Virus record (IMG/VR): IMGVR_UViG_3300043395_002393 | Span: 1 to 64,000 of that record | DNA length: 64,000 nucleotides | Reading direction: 5' to 3' (one strand) | From: a virus | In this document: positions 22,558-31,825 of the stretch, piece after piece | Numbering within the stretch: the first letter of the stretch is position 1 | Layout: every line of letters starts with the position of its first letter | Program-made: the position numbers and the translations under genes | The notes under the pieces: generated by a model | The model's input: only the letters and a program-made list of their open reading frames with translations | Databases searched by the model: none | What the model was told of the DNA's origin: nothing

Positions 22558-24372
22558 ATGCCCTCTTGCAATCCTGACAAAATCAAGTCCGCCCTCTTCG
22601 AGGAAGCCGACATCGTGACGGACATCGTCCGCGAGAAGATCGTGAAATCCGATCGCATGGCCCTCCGCATGATCCCCGATGGCGGGGTCGTCGAGCGCCA
22701 CGACAACAACGACACCATCATCTACGGTGAAGGTCGTCAGGCGTCCCGTGCCTACAAGCAGCTCGACCACTCGGTCAAGGCGCTGGTTGGCGGTGAGATG
22801 CGCGGTCGCAAGGAGAACGGCGCGTCCGGTCTCTTCACCGCCGACATCAACGACATCGCCGACAACGCCTGCCACGGGCAGTGCGAGATCGACTTCGCCC
22901 AAGGCTTCCGCCGCCGCGGCACGGTCGATTACGGTCTGGATGTCACCACTCCGATCAAGTGCGCTCGCGAACTCGATCGCCTCGGCAAGGAGCACATCCG
23001 CGGCTACTTCACCGGGTTCAGGAACCAGTTCTCCATGTGGGGTCTGGACAATTTCAGCGACAACCTGCTGAACCTCGTCATCCAGAACTCGGAGTCGAAC
23101 GCTTCGGTGCTCGGCGCCAACCAGTTCAACGTCACCGCCGGCGGATGGCAGGCGCCCCCGGTCTACCGCATCTCCATCCACTTCCTCCAGGACTACAAGG
23201 ACCACATCAAGGCCGAAATGAAGGGCCGCGGCATGGAGGTCGGCGAGAACTGGAAGCTCACCGTCGAGATGCCGATGGACGACTGGTTGGACGCCGTCAA
23301 GGCCGACCAGATCGCCCGCAACCCCACCGGCACCAGCTACAACACCGAAGTCTTCAAGGACGAAGAAGGCCCGATGCGCGGCCGTCAGTTCGCGGACTAC
23401 GGCGGTATCCGGTGCTACTTCACCGATGAACCGATCCGCGGCTACTTCGTGCAGACCGCCATCGCGTCCGGCAACCCCGTCTACAACTTCGTCCGGGTCT
23501 ACCCCTGGATCAACAAGCAGGACGAGGAAGGCGGCATCGTGACCGGTGTGAACCACCAGTATCGTCAGGACCAGATCACCGTCGATGGGGTCACCTACGA
23601 CATGTGCACCCTCCTGCCGCACATCGACCCGCGCTCCTTCAAGCGTTACGGCTTGATGAAGCCGCTCAAGCCGATCGGTGGTGCCAACGAAGGCGTCAAC
23701 TACCAGGTCAAGGTCATCGACGGCCCCCACCTCGGTTGCAACGACTTCAACGACAAGTTCAAGCTCGTCGCTCGCCACGAGTTCCGGTTCAAGTCGATCT
23801 ACCCGGAATTCTCCGGCTTCATCGCCTATCGTCACGGTCGCCGTCAGGGCTACACCATCGCGGTCACCCCGCGGGAATACGTGGCCGGCCCGGACACCCC
23901 GGCGAACCCCGAGCGTTTCGACGCTTGCCACGACGACACCGGTTGCCAGACCGCCGAGTGCGCTCAGTGTGGCAAGGTCCCGGGCGACGAAGGCGCTTGC
24001 GTCGAGCCCAGCTCGACCTCTGCGGTCCTCAACTTGGAGCCCTGCGGCAGCATCGACGCGGTGTTCCTCGGTGATGCGTTCAACATCGTCCTGCGGGTCA
24101 CCCGCACCGGCGACACGAGCGCGGCCGCGCAGGTCAACTGGACCTCCGCGCACGTCACCACCAACGACTCCGACTTCCTCGACACCACGGGGGTCCTGTC
24201 GTGGGCCGCGGGCGACGACAGCCCGAAGGAAATCACGATCCCGATCCTTGGCACCTTCTCGGAGGCTGTCTCTGGAACCGCGGATCAGTTCACGGTCACC
24301 ATCAGCTCGCCGGTCGGGGACACCCTCGGCACCTGCACGGTGGCTACCGTCAACGTCAGCGACCTGTCCTGA
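22558..24372 (+). CDS. Major capsid protein with C-terminal Calx-beta-like domain
   Basis: 604 residues. Position after scaffold and the composition identify the coat protein; residues 1-460 are the shell domain. A Cys-rich linker follows at about 463-487 (CHDDTGCQTAECAQCG). Residues about 495-604 match the Calx-beta pattern: LRVTRTGDTSAAAQVNWTSA, then DSDFLDTTGVLSWAAGDD, ITIPILG, and DQFTVTISSP with an ATVNVSD end. Such an Ig-like tail would decorate the outside of each coat subunit and could bind cells or glycans. The gene ends in tandem stops TGA TAG. Confidence 0.8.
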   Translation: MPSCNPDKIKSALFEEADIVTDIVREKIVKSDRMALRMIPDGGVVERHDNNDTIIYGEGRQASRAYKQLDHSVKALVGGEMRGRKENGASGLFTADINDIADNACHGQCEIDFAQGFRRRGTVDYGLDVTTPIKCARELDRLGKEHIRGYFTGFRNQFSMWGLDNFSDNLLNLVIQNSESNASVLGANQFNVTAGGWQAPPVYRISIHFLQDYKDHIKAEMKGRGMEVGENWKLTVEMPMDDWLDAVKADQIARNPTGTSYNTEVFKDEEGPMRGRQFADYGGIRCYFTDEPIRGYFVQTAIASGNPVYNFVRVYPWINKQDEEGGIVTGVNHQYRQDQITVDGVTYDMCTLLPHIDPRSFKRYGLMKPLKPIGGANEGVNYQVKVIDGPHLGCNDFNDKFKLVARHEFRFKSIYPEFSGFIAYRHGRRQGYTIAVTPREYVAGPDTPANPERFDACHDDTGCQTAECAQCGKVPGDEGACVEPSSTSAVLNLEPCGSIDAVFLGDAFNIVLRVTRTGDTSAAAQVNWTSAHVTTNDSDFLDTTGVLSWAAGDDSPKEITIPILGTFSEAVSGTADQFTVTISSPVGDTLGTCTVATVNVSDLS

Positions 24373-24395
24373 TAGGACGGTCTGAATCATCAACC

Positions 24396-24430
24396 GGGGC
24401 GGGGTCCGAGCGACCCCGCCCCCTTCCCCT
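24396..24430 (+). terminator. GC-rich terminator-like hairpin after the capsid gene
   Basis: An 11-bp stem GGGGCGGGGTC / GACCCCGCCCC (24,396-24,406 with 24,412-24,422) with a 5-base loop, followed by a C/T-rich tail (CTTCCCCTTTC). The weak U-tract suggests partial termination or RNA protection of the abundant capsid message. Confidence 0.6.
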
Positions 24431-24439
24431 TTCAAAGCC

Positions 24440-26119
24440 GTGGCCAAGAAGACCCTTCGCAATTTCCAAGTCGCCGGAGCCCTTTTCGTTTCACCTGGAG
24501 GCGCGGAGATCGCCGCCGGGGATGAGGTCCGGCTTTTCCTCAACCAGGTTGCCAATCCGGCGTTCCCCGAGTTCATCGATGGGATCGCTCAGAACCCGAT
24601 CACTCGGGTCAACCTCGTGTCCGGTGGATGCGTGGTCGAAGGCACCTCCTACACCTTCGAATACGAGGCCGATGACCTGGATGGTGCGGCCACGATGCTC
24701 AACGTGTGCGACGTGGTCGAAGTCTCGGCGATCGCCTGCTGCGAGGTCCTGCGCGACGCCCTCGACGACGAGATCGCGGCCCGCACGGCGGCCGACACCG
24801 CGTTGCAGGAGAACATCGACGAAGTCCAAGCGGACCTCGACACTTGGGACGTTCTGGAGCTGAACGCGGAGCCGGTGGACGGCGTCCTCGGAGCCAAACA
24901 GATCACGACCCAAACGGTCATCGGAACGATCATCACCGCGGGCACCGCAATCACCACGGTCACCGCGGCCGGTCTCACGGGCTCCCCGCTGGCGCTCACT
25001 TTCGATGTGGATTCCGGTGACACCCCTTCGGTCGTCGCCGCGAAGGCCGCGGCCAAGCTGGAGCAGACGGCCGCCATCACCGCGTTGTTCGAGGTGGACA
25101 ACATCGGGTCGAGCTACGCGCTCACCCGCAAGATCGAAGCGGCCAACGACGGCACGCTCAACATCGCGATCACCAACGGCACCTGCACCGGACTCACCCC
25201 GGACGGAGCCAGCACGGCAACGCAGGCGGGCGTCGCCTCGGTCGCAGGGACGGTCGCCGAGCGCATTGGACGCCGGGCGACGTTCAACGGGCGACTCTTC
25301 GAGGCCCGCGACATCAGCCCGAACGAGTGGGTCGAGATCACCACGGAGGTGAACTCGGTCAACTACAGCGCGAGTCTCGGAGCCCTCACGGGAGCGGGCG
25401 GGTTGGACACTTTGGTGGTCACTTTCGAAGATGTTGGTCGCTGCCAGGCGGTCATGGGCAGTGGCTACACCTACCACTACGTTCTGAACTCCGACAACTC
25501 CGCGGAGAACTCCCCCTACGTCATCCGGCCGAACAACTACTCCGAACCGGACAACACGGTGGTCTGGGAACTCCGCCCGGCCATCACGGTGTCTTCGGCG
25601 GTTCTCGACGCCACCACCGGCGGCAACGGCAGTTCCGACAGCGGGTTGGTCGTGAAATACGGCGCCAACGGTCAGTTGTCCTCGTCGTTCTCCGTGGTCC
25701 TGGTGGATGAAGCCTCCGGTTTCGTCGCCAACATCGAGAATGACGGGGCGCTCTCGTCCAGCCAGACCTACTCGGTCCCGAACGGAAGCGGCACTCTCGC
25801 GTTGTTCCCCGGCGTCGTCGCAGCGACTCCCACTACCGGTTTCACGATCACCGCGGCCCGCTACACGGACCAGACCCACTACCTCACCCCGGCTGGGACT
25901 CTGGCGACCGGAACCTTCTCCTTGCCCACGGCGGCCAACAGCCGCGTCGGCCAGATCGTCCGCCTCTGGAGCACTCAGATCGTCACCGCCCTGACCGTCA
26001 ACGTCGCCGGCGGCGGCACGATCCGCGGCTCGGCCCTCACCGCGGCTGCCGTGGATGTTCCCTACGCTTGGCAGTGCGTCAGCACCGCTGGCGCCGGAAC
26101 TTGGATTCGCCTTCAATAA
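24440..26119 (+). CDS. Virion surface protein, head or tail fibre type (559 aa)
   Basis: GTG start 18 bases after the hairpin. The N-terminal 120 residues hold a small beta domain and a CCEVLRDALDDEIAARTAADTALQENID coiled coil. The centre is beta-rich with many Thr/Ala/Gly. The C-terminal 75 residues (GTFSLPTAANSRVGQIVRLWSTQIVTAL, ending WIRLQ) are the same fibre-type beta module as in genes 8,413 and 10,986. Being next to the capsid gene, it may be a head fibre; a tail fibre is the alternative. Confidence 0.6.
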   Translation: MAKKTLRNFQVAGALFVSPGGAEIAAGDEVRLFLNQVANPAFPEFIDGIAQNPITRVNLVSGGCVVEGTSYTFEYEADDLDGAATMLNVCDVVEVSAIACCEVLRDALDDEIAARTAADTALQENIDEVQADLDTWDVLELNAEPVDGVLGAKQITTQTVIGTIITAGTAITTVTAAGLTGSPLALTFDVDSGDTPSVVAAKAAAKLEQTAAITALFEVDNIGSSYALTRKIEAANDGTLNIAITNGTCTGLTPDGASTATQAGVASVAGTVAERIGRRATFNGRLFEARDISPNEWVEITTEVNSVNYSASLGALTGAGGLDTLVVTFEDVGRCQAVMGSGYTYHYVLNSDNSAENSPYVIRPNNYSEPDNTVVWELRPAITVSSAVLDATTGGNGSSDSGLVVKYGANGQLSSSFSVVLVDEASGFVANIENDGALSSSQTYSVPNGSGTLALFPGVVAATPTTGFTITAARYTDQTHYLTPAGTLATGTFSLPTAANSRVGQIVRLWSTQIVTALTVNVAGGGTIRGSALTAAAVDVPYAWQCVSTAGAGTWIRLQ

Positions 26120-26128
26120 TCCCACCCC

Positions 26129-26989
26129 ATGAGCTGCAACTGCACCACGCCCGCCTCGGTGGCTCCGGTCAACCCGGAGCTACCGACCCTCTCCGCGCTG
26201 TCGCAAGCCTGCACGGACACCGTCGCCTGCGCGACCGACGAGTGCCTTGGTACGACTCCGGCGAGCGTCACCGGCAGCCCGGTGTCCCGCTGCGCCGATG
26301 CGAACGCGCTGCGGTCGTCCGCGAGCTGCGGCTACACCCTTCCGAACGGCTTCACCGACGCGATCGCCGATCGCAACACCGAGGGGGTCACGCTCCTCGG
26401 TCGCATCGGCGCGAAGTTGGCGAAGCTGACCGGGTCCGGTTTCATCAAGATCGTCGAAGGCAAGGCGTTCATCGTTTCGTCAGTGCCGATCAAGATCGCC
26501 ACGCTCTGGCACCAGTGGTGGAAGCCGGCGGGCATCAACGCCCGTCCGGTGCTCGGCGACCCGCTGCCGTTTCATCACGCCGTCGTCGCTGATTCCGAAG
26601 GAAACCTCCATGGGATCAAAGGCGGCACGGAAGACGCGAGCCACGTCTGGAACGGCGAGCTTGGTCAGTGGGAAACCCGTGCGGAGGCCGATCGGACGCT
26701 CTGCAAGCGAGGGCACCTCGAACGGGCTGCGTCGCTGGAGCTGGTCGGTTTGGAAGCGATCGCCGTGACGGGAACGGGCGCTGAGGTTCGCAATTTCAAG
26801 ACCCTCGCGGGCTCCGGCATGATCGTGGTGGAGCAGACCCCGACCACGGCGTCGAGCTGTGACTGCCCAGGATGCGAGCCGGTTCCCGCGGTGTCCAGCG
26901 TCGCCAGGTTCGTTCCGTTCCCCACCGGCGACGGCACTTGGACCTTGAAGTGGGACGCCGAAAATGGTCCTCATTGGGTCGAAGACTGA
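26129..26989 (+). CDS. Cys-rich virion-region protein (286 aa)
   Basis: Not recognised. The N-terminus carries MSCNCTT and the interior has about a dozen Cys, with CDCPGCEP near 245. A charged region (GSGFIKIVEGKAFIVSSVPIKIATLWHQWW) and a C-terminal beta segment (TWTLKWDAENGPHWVED) are visible. High Cys content also marks the capsid linker; disulfides could stabilise an extracellular particle. Position within the head-tail block supports a virion role. Confidence 0.55.
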   Translation: MSCNCTTPASVAPVNPELPTLSALSQACTDTVACATDECLGTTPASVTGSPVSRCADANALRSSASCGYTLPNGFTDAIADRNTEGVTLLGRIGAKLAKLTGSGFIKIVEGKAFIVSSVPIKIATLWHQWWKPAGINARPVLGDPLPFHHAVVADSEGNLHGIKGGTEDASHVWNGELGQWETRAEADRTLCKRGHLERAASLELVGLEAIAVTGTGAEVRNFKTLAGSGMIVVEQTPTTASSCDCPGCEPVPAVSSVARFVPFPTGDGTWTLKWDAENGPHWVED

Positions 26990-26994
26990 CCCCC

Positions 26995-28104
26995 ATGCCT
27001 ACCGTCAACATTCTGACCATCGGCGCCCGCGGCGTGGACATGCGGGCCAACCCTCTCGGGCTGGGGAATCAGAAGTTGCACTCCGCGGTCAACCTCGTCT
27101 TCGAGGAAGGTGTGATCCGCACGCGCCCGGGATTCGTCTACCACGATCTCGGCGTCTCCGGTCAGTTTCAGGGGGTCTGCGCGTACGCTCCGGCGATGGG
27201 GCTCTCCGCGGAGGCTTTCGGCCCGCCGCTCTCCTGCTTGGCGATCGCCGCGGCCGGCCGAATCTTCGTCGTGGACACCACCGGGGGCGAGATCGGTTGC
27301 GTTCCGCAAGACATCACCCCGGACGACGCCGAGCTGCGATGCCGCGGCGAGATCAACCTATTCCAAGCCGAGAACTATTTGATCGCCCAGGGCGCGTCGG
27401 CGAACACCTTGTGGTGGGCTGGGGAAGGCCGCATGGCCCGCAGTCCCGGTTTGGCCGATGAGAGCTACTGGGAAGATCCCGAGCCGCCGAAAGTCGAATA
27501 CAGCTTCGTGCCGCCGGAAGCCGAGAACCCCGGCTGCGACACCTTCCCTTGCTACGTCCCTGGGGGCAACAACGGATCGAACTCCGGCGGCGCGTTCCCG
27601 CCGACGCTCCCTGGAGGGAGCGACAATGGAGGCGGCAGCGGAGGTGGTGGAGGCGGGGGGTCTTCCAGCAGCTCTTCGTCTTCGAGCAGTTCGTCTTCAT
27701 CCTCATCTTCGAGCAGCTCGTCTTCATCGAGCAGCTCGTCGCGGTCGTCCAGCAGCGGCAGCGCATCCTCGTCGAGCAGCGCGTCGAGCAGCAGTGGTAG
27801 CGTGTCATCCTCTAGCAGCGCATCGGTCAGTGGCGCTTGCAGCTACACTTGGGAGGTGGTCACCGGGATCATCTACACCCCACCTTGGGCGGGTGGATAC
27901 TTGGACATCGAGTTCACCAACACCGGCACGGTTCCGATCCAGATCACCGGAGCGTCCGGCGTGGTCACGCTCGACATCTTCGGAGGGCCGATCACGGTCA
28001 ACCCAGGCGCTACGGTCACGTTCTCGGTGGGCTCCTACACGGACGACATGGCGGGTCACGGCTTTACAATCCACACGACCTGTGGTGACTTCGGCATTGC
28101 CTGA
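26995..28104 (+). CDS. Poly-serine tail protein with nozzle-like N-terminus
   Basis: 369 residues. Residues 1-165 (AVNLVFEEGVIRTRPGFVYHDL; NLFQAENYLIAQGASANTLWW) resemble the start of beta-propeller tail nozzle proteins. A Gly linker leads into about 58 residues that are nearly all Ser (223-280, with a few Arg, Gly, Ala, Val), then a C-terminal beta-sandwich of about 85 residues (YLDIEFTNTGTVPIQITGASG). The Ser tract uses mixed TCN and AGC codons, so it is selected rather than simple slippage. A glycosyltransferase gene begins 6 bases after the stop. Confidence 0.65.
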   Translation: MPTVNILTIGARGVDMRANPLGLGNQKLHSAVNLVFEEGVIRTRPGFVYHDLGVSGQFQGVCAYAPAMGLSAEAFGPPLSCLAIAAAGRIFVVDTTGGEIGCVPQDITPDDAELRCRGEINLFQAENYLIAQGASANTLWWAGEGRMARSPGLADESYWEDPEPPKVEYSFVPPEAENPGCDTFPCYVPGGNNGSNSGGAFPPTLPGGSDNGGGSGGGGGGGSSSSSSSSSSSSSSSSSSSSSSSSSSSRSSSSGSASSSSSASSSSGSVSSSSSASVSGACSYTWEVVTGIIYTPPWAGGYLDIEFTNTGTVPIQITGASGVVTLDIFGGPITVNPGATVTFSVGSYTDDMAGHGFTIHTTCGDFGIA

Positions 28105-28110
28105 CGCGCC

Positions 28111-28839
28111 ATGATCGACCTGCGAAATTTCTTCGGCCGAGCCTACGTTCTCAATCTCGACATCCGACCCGACCGCTGGGTTCAGTTCCAAGAGAGAGCT
28201 GCGGCAGCCGGCATCACCGGCTTTGAGCGGTATCGAGCCATCGAAGGAGACAAGTGCCCGCACCCGGCGTGGTGGCGTGCCGGCAACGGGGCCTGGGGCT
28301 GCTTGATGAGCCACCTTCGAGTGGCGCAGGACGCCCTCATGGACGGACTACCGAGCTACCTCGTGTTCGAGGACGACGCGGTGTTCGCGCCGGACTTCGC
28401 CGATCGCCTGCCGGAAATCATGGAGCGCCTCGACGGGGTCGAGTGGGACCAACTCTACCTCGGCGGCCAACACCTCTGGGTCGAGGCTGGCCCTCCGTGG
28501 CCATTCCGCAAGGGTCTCGTGAGCTGCCGAAACGTGAACCGCACCCACGCCTTCGCGGTCAACGCGAGGTTCATGGTGAAGTTCTCGCAACACATCATGC
28601 ACGCCCCGGACTACATCGCCGCGCACGTACCGCCGGTGGAGCCGGACGCCGGCGGGTCCGGTGCGGTCCAAGAGTGGTTCCCGCACATCGACCACCAACT
28701 CGGGAGGCTGCACGAGACGCGGCAGTTCAAGATCCTCGCCGCGAACCCGTGGCTTTGTGGGCAGGCGGCCAGCAGCTCCAACATCACGGGAACCGTGAAG
28801 GACGAGGAGTGGTGGAACTCAACTGGATGGGGGGAATAG
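28111..28839 (+). CDS. GT25-family glycosyltransferase
   Basis: 242 residues. Hallmarks of GT25 (LPS/collagen-type sugar transferases): YVLNLDIRPDRWVQF at about 12-26, a GCLMSH segment at about 63-68, and VFEDDAVF at about 85-92, whose Asp pair binds the metal-nucleotide sugar. A later HIDHQLGRL fits the conserved D-H/Q segment. It transfers a sugar from a nucleotide donor to protein or lipid acceptors. Six bases separate it from the poly-Ser protein, and 0 bases from the methyltransferase-glycosyltransferase that follows. The likely acceptor is a virion protein; modification of host surface sugar is the alternative. Confidence 0.8.
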   Translation: MIDLRNFFGRAYVLNLDIRPDRWVQFQERAAAAGITGFERYRAIEGDKCPHPAWWRAGNGAWGCLMSHLRVAQDALMDGLPSYLVFEDDAVFAPDFADRLPEIMERLDGVEWDQLYLGGQHLWVEAGPPWPFRKGLVSCRNVNRTHAFAVNARFMVKFSQHIMHAPDYIAAHVPPVEPDAGGSGAVQEWFPHIDHQLGRLHETRQFKILAANPWLCGQAASSSNITGTVKDEEWWNSTGWGE

Positions 28840-30126
28840 ATGCACACGAGCGTGATTGATTTTCTGAAACGGGTGCTCACGAAGGAGCGTGTCGGCGGGG
28901 CTCGGGTTCTCGAAGTCGGGGCGTTCAACGTCAACGGCAGCCCTCGCGACTTGGTTGAAGAACTCAGTCCTCGCATCTACGTCGGAGTGGATATGGCTCC
29001 GCAGCCTCGGTTTGTTGATCTGGTCCTGAATGCGGAGAACCTGACGGCGCACTTTGGGTTGGCAGCCTTCGACGTGGTGATCTGCACCGAGATGATGGAG
29101 CACGTCGAGAACTGGAAATCCGTCTCGGACGAGTTGAAGAACGTGCTGGCTCCAGGAGGGCTGCTCATCGTGACCACGCGTTCCGAAGGGTTTCCTGTTC
29201 ACGGCTACCCGTCGGATCATTGGAGGTACACCACCGAGGATCTAGGAGCGATGTTCGGGGAGTTTCGCCCGATCTACCTCGGAGACGATCCCGATCCGTT
29301 GTCTCCTGGGGTGTTTTTTGCAGGGGTGAAGCCTCCTGAAGCGCCCCTGAAACTGGCGAACCCCACGACTGTTGAGGTGCCCTATCACTGCGATCTAGCG
29401 TTTCACGAGCGGTTGAGACTCCGGCAAACCGATCCGAAGGAGGTCAGCCCTTTGCGCACCTTCTACCACGTCGCGTGCATGGGGTCTTGGCGGCAGGTGT
29501 TCCGCGATCAAGTCGCTATTCTCGGCGACCTCGGCCTGCAACCGGAATGCCATGTTCTCGGCACTTCGGAGGATTTTGCCGAGGTCGTCGCGCAGTTCCC
29601 GGACGCGGTTCATCACGGTCAAAACTTCACCCTCTACGAAACGCCGACGCTCGAAGCGGCCCACAGATGGGCGATTGAGAACCCAACGGGCGCCGTTCTC
29701 TACCTGCACACCAAGGGGGTGAGCCAGCCCCAAGACGAGGGCAAGCAGGCGTGGAGGATTCTCATGGAGGAGGCGCTGTTGCGGGATTGGGTGGGGGCTC
29801 TCCGCAGCTTGAGCCACTACGACATGGTGGGGCTGAACTGGATGGCCAATCAAGATTTCCCCCACTACTGCGGCAATTTCTGGATGGCTCGGAACGATTG
29901 GCTCGCCTCGCTGCCGTCACCACAGGATTACCGGGCAGCCGGTGGACCTTGGATTGCCGGAAACCCGTGGGAGCGGATGCACGCGGAGATGTGGCTGGGG
30001 TCGCGACCGTGGCATCACATGAGGTCGCTCCGGTTCCAAGGCGAAAGACTTTGGGAGCGTGATCGCGCTACGGAACTCTTGGACCCGGTCGGAAAAGAGA
30101 GATTCGAGAAGTTCATCCGAAGCTGA
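28840..30126 (+). CDS. Two-domain SAM methyltransferase / glycosyltransferase
   Basis: 428 residues. Residues 1-165 are a class I methyltransferase: motif I RVLEVGAFNVNGS, acidic end of strand 2 YVGVDMAP, then FDVVICTEMMEHVENW and LAPGGLLIVTTRSEGF. Residues about 180-428 look like a glycosyltransferase of the kind with VLYLHTKGVSQPQDEGKQAW, DMVGLNWM and HYCGNFWMARNDWLASLP. It starts directly after the GT25 stop. The two genes form a sugar-modification pair placed inside the tail operon, probably elongating and methylating the same glycan. Confidence 0.75.
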   Translation: MHTSVIDFLKRVLTKERVGGARVLEVGAFNVNGSPRDLVEELSPRIYVGVDMAPQPRFVDLVLNAENLTAHFGLAAFDVVICTEMMEHVENWKSVSDELKNVLAPGGLLIVTTRSEGFPVHGYPSDHWRYTTEDLGAMFGEFRPIYLGDDPDPLSPGVFFAGVKPPEAPLKLANPTTVEVPYHCDLAFHERLRLRQTDPKEVSPLRTFYHVACMGSWRQVFRDQVAILGDLGLQPECHVLGTSEDFAEVVAQFPDAVHHGQNFTLYETPTLEAAHRWAIENPTGAVLYLHTKGVSQPQDEGKQAWRILMEEALLRDWVGALRSLSHYDMVGLNWMANQDFPHYCGNFWMARNDWLASLPSPQDYRAAGGPWIAGNPWERMHAEMWLGSRPWHHMRSLRFQGERLWERDRATELLDPVGKERFEKFIRS

Positions 30127-30185
30127 TTTCCGCGTGGGACTTTTGCGCTTCCGAAGGCGTCTGAACCTGCTACCCTGTTGCCGCT

Positions 30186-31616
30186 GTGAACGACAACTTC
30201 CAAATCGGCGGAGGCGAGTCCGCGCAGAACGTGGTCGAGTCCACCCACGACACCTTCGATTCTGCGAAGTTCTCGAACTGGCTCGCCAATGGCGCCGGGC
30301 TCGGAATCTACGCCCACGGGCGGGTCCACCAGCAGGTCGGCCGCCTAATCTACGTCGGCGACCTGATCCACAAGCGCGGGCACTCCAGCACCGAGGACAT
30401 CCTGCTCATGGAGGAGCAGTGCACGCTGTCCCACAGCGATCCGCTGTCAGCGCCGAGTCGGCTTGGGCGGATGACCTGCATGGCGGTCCTGCCGACCATG
30501 AACACCGCCAACGGCGAGGGGGACTTGATCGCCTACTACGAGAACGGCGTGGTCGCCTTCAACACGTTCGAGGCCCCGCGGGAAACCCGGATCGACGGCA
30601 AAGGGACGATCGTCCAGAAGGGCTGGGACACGAAGCGCCTGGTCAACCATCTGCTCAACCGCGTCAGCGCCGTGGGCCGATACGCCGTGGCGACCCTCAC
30701 CCGGGACCACTTTTTCCGATCCGCCTTCGGCCTGCACTTCCTCAAAACCACGATCGGCGAAGGGAGCTTCAACACCGAGCAGACCAATCGGCTCTCCCAA
30801 GATGTCGATCCGATCCTCCAGAAGGACCTTCCGGTGCTGCTCCGCGGGGCCGCGACCGGTCACTGGTTGGAGGGTAACCGGATGCTGGCCACCACCGGGC
30901 TCCAAGCCGGGTCGCACACGGCGACCGCCGCCGGCCGCGGCATGGTGGTCTGGAACCAAGCGACCTCGTTCACCGATGACCGGACCCCGGTTCCCGCGTG
31001 GGAAGGTCTCTGGACCTTCGACAACGGCATCGCCGGGGCGCACTGGCTCGGGGACGCCACGGCGATCCCTCGATCCGGCAGTTTCGGAGCCTTGGTGTCC
31101 GATCAATCCGGCAAGCTCTACTTCGCATCAATGAATCGCGATGCGTTGAAGGACTTCCGCGACGGGGAGCACATCCCCATCGAGTGGTCGTTGGAGACCG
31201 CTCGGTTCGCCTACGACGGGCTCCTGACCGTGAAATCGGTGCGCGAAGGCCGCTTGGAGGGGGTCTTCGGCGAGTCTTCCCAGCGGGTTCGGGTGCTGAT
31301 CCGAACCGATGTCAACAGCGCGTGGAAGGTCTGGAAGGAGTTTGCCCCCTGCGACAAGGCGAAGATTGCAAACCAGAGCTACTTGATCTCGGAACCACTC
31401 GGTCAGCCGCCGGCGGGGTGCCGCGAGGCGACATGGTTCCAAGTCCGGGTCGAAGGGCTCGGCGCGGCGGAGATCCGGGGGATTGACCTTGATTTCAGCC
31501 CCGGAACCGTCAAATCTGGAAGGCACCAGTGCTCGGTGATCGGAGCACCGGAACGAGATTTCTTCGAGATCAACTCTTCACCCGCCGCTTCCCGATGGAC
31601 CTCCAGCTCCGACTGA
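30186..31616 (+). CDS. Tail nozzle-like structural protein (476 aa)
   Basis: GTG start after a 59-base gap. Repeated beta segments (GRLIYVGDLIHKRG; GMVVWNQATSF; GLWTFDNGIAGAHWLGD; GKLYFASMNRDALKDF) suggest a beta-propeller, as in podovirus nozzle (T7 gp12-type) proteins. It lacks the usual N-terminal start with RPG, which instead appears in gene 26,995. The pair may be one ancestral nozzle gene split by the sugar genes. The 3-prime end overlaps the next gene by 22 bases. Confidence 0.55.
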   Translation: MNDNFQIGGGESAQNVVESTHDTFDSAKFSNWLANGAGLGIYAHGRVHQQVGRLIYVGDLIHKRGHSSTEDILLMEEQCTLSHSDPLSAPSRLGRMTCMAVLPTMNTANGEGDLIAYYENGVVAFNTFEAPRETRIDGKGTIVQKGWDTKRLVNHLLNRVSAVGRYAVATLTRDHFFRSAFGLHFLKTTIGEGSFNTEQTNRLSQDVDPILQKDLPVLLRGAATGHWLEGNRMLATTGLQAGSHTATAAGRGMVVWNQATSFTDDRTPVPAWEGLWTFDNGIAGAHWLGDATAIPRSGSFGALVSDQSGKLYFASMNRDALKDFRDGEHIPIEWSLETARFAYDGLLTVKSVREGRLEGVFGESSQRVRVLIRTDVNSAWKVWKEFAPCDKAKIANQSYLISEPLGQPPAGCREATWFQVRVEGLGAAEIRGIDLDFSPGTVKSGRHQCSVIGAPERDFFEINSSPAASRWTSSSD

Positions 31617-31825
31617 AACAGCACGCTCCCGCCCTGAACCACTTCACGGCGGAGCAGCTCATCGACTTGGCCCGCAGCTTCACGGTCAAGCTCGATCCCG
31701 GCGTCGAGCTGGTCTACTTCGGTCAGACGGCGCCCTTCGACACCTCGAAACGCTGGCAGCCGACCGATGCCTACGGGGCTCCGGTGGGGCAGATGAAAAC
31801 CTTCAACGGCACATCTTGGACATGA
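31595..31825 (+). CDS. Hypothetical small virion-region protein (76 aa)
   Basis: Not recognised. Starts within the end of the previous gene and overlaps the next by 4 bases. Helical N-terminus (LQLRLKQHAPALNHFTAEQLIDLARSF), then a short beta hairpin ending FNGTSWT, a terminal motif often seen in small fibre or adaptor proteins. Confidence 0.55.
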   Translation: MDLQLRLKQHAPALNHFTAEQLIDLARSFTVKLDPGVELVYFGQTAPFDTSKRWQPTDAYGAPVGQMKTFNGTSWT

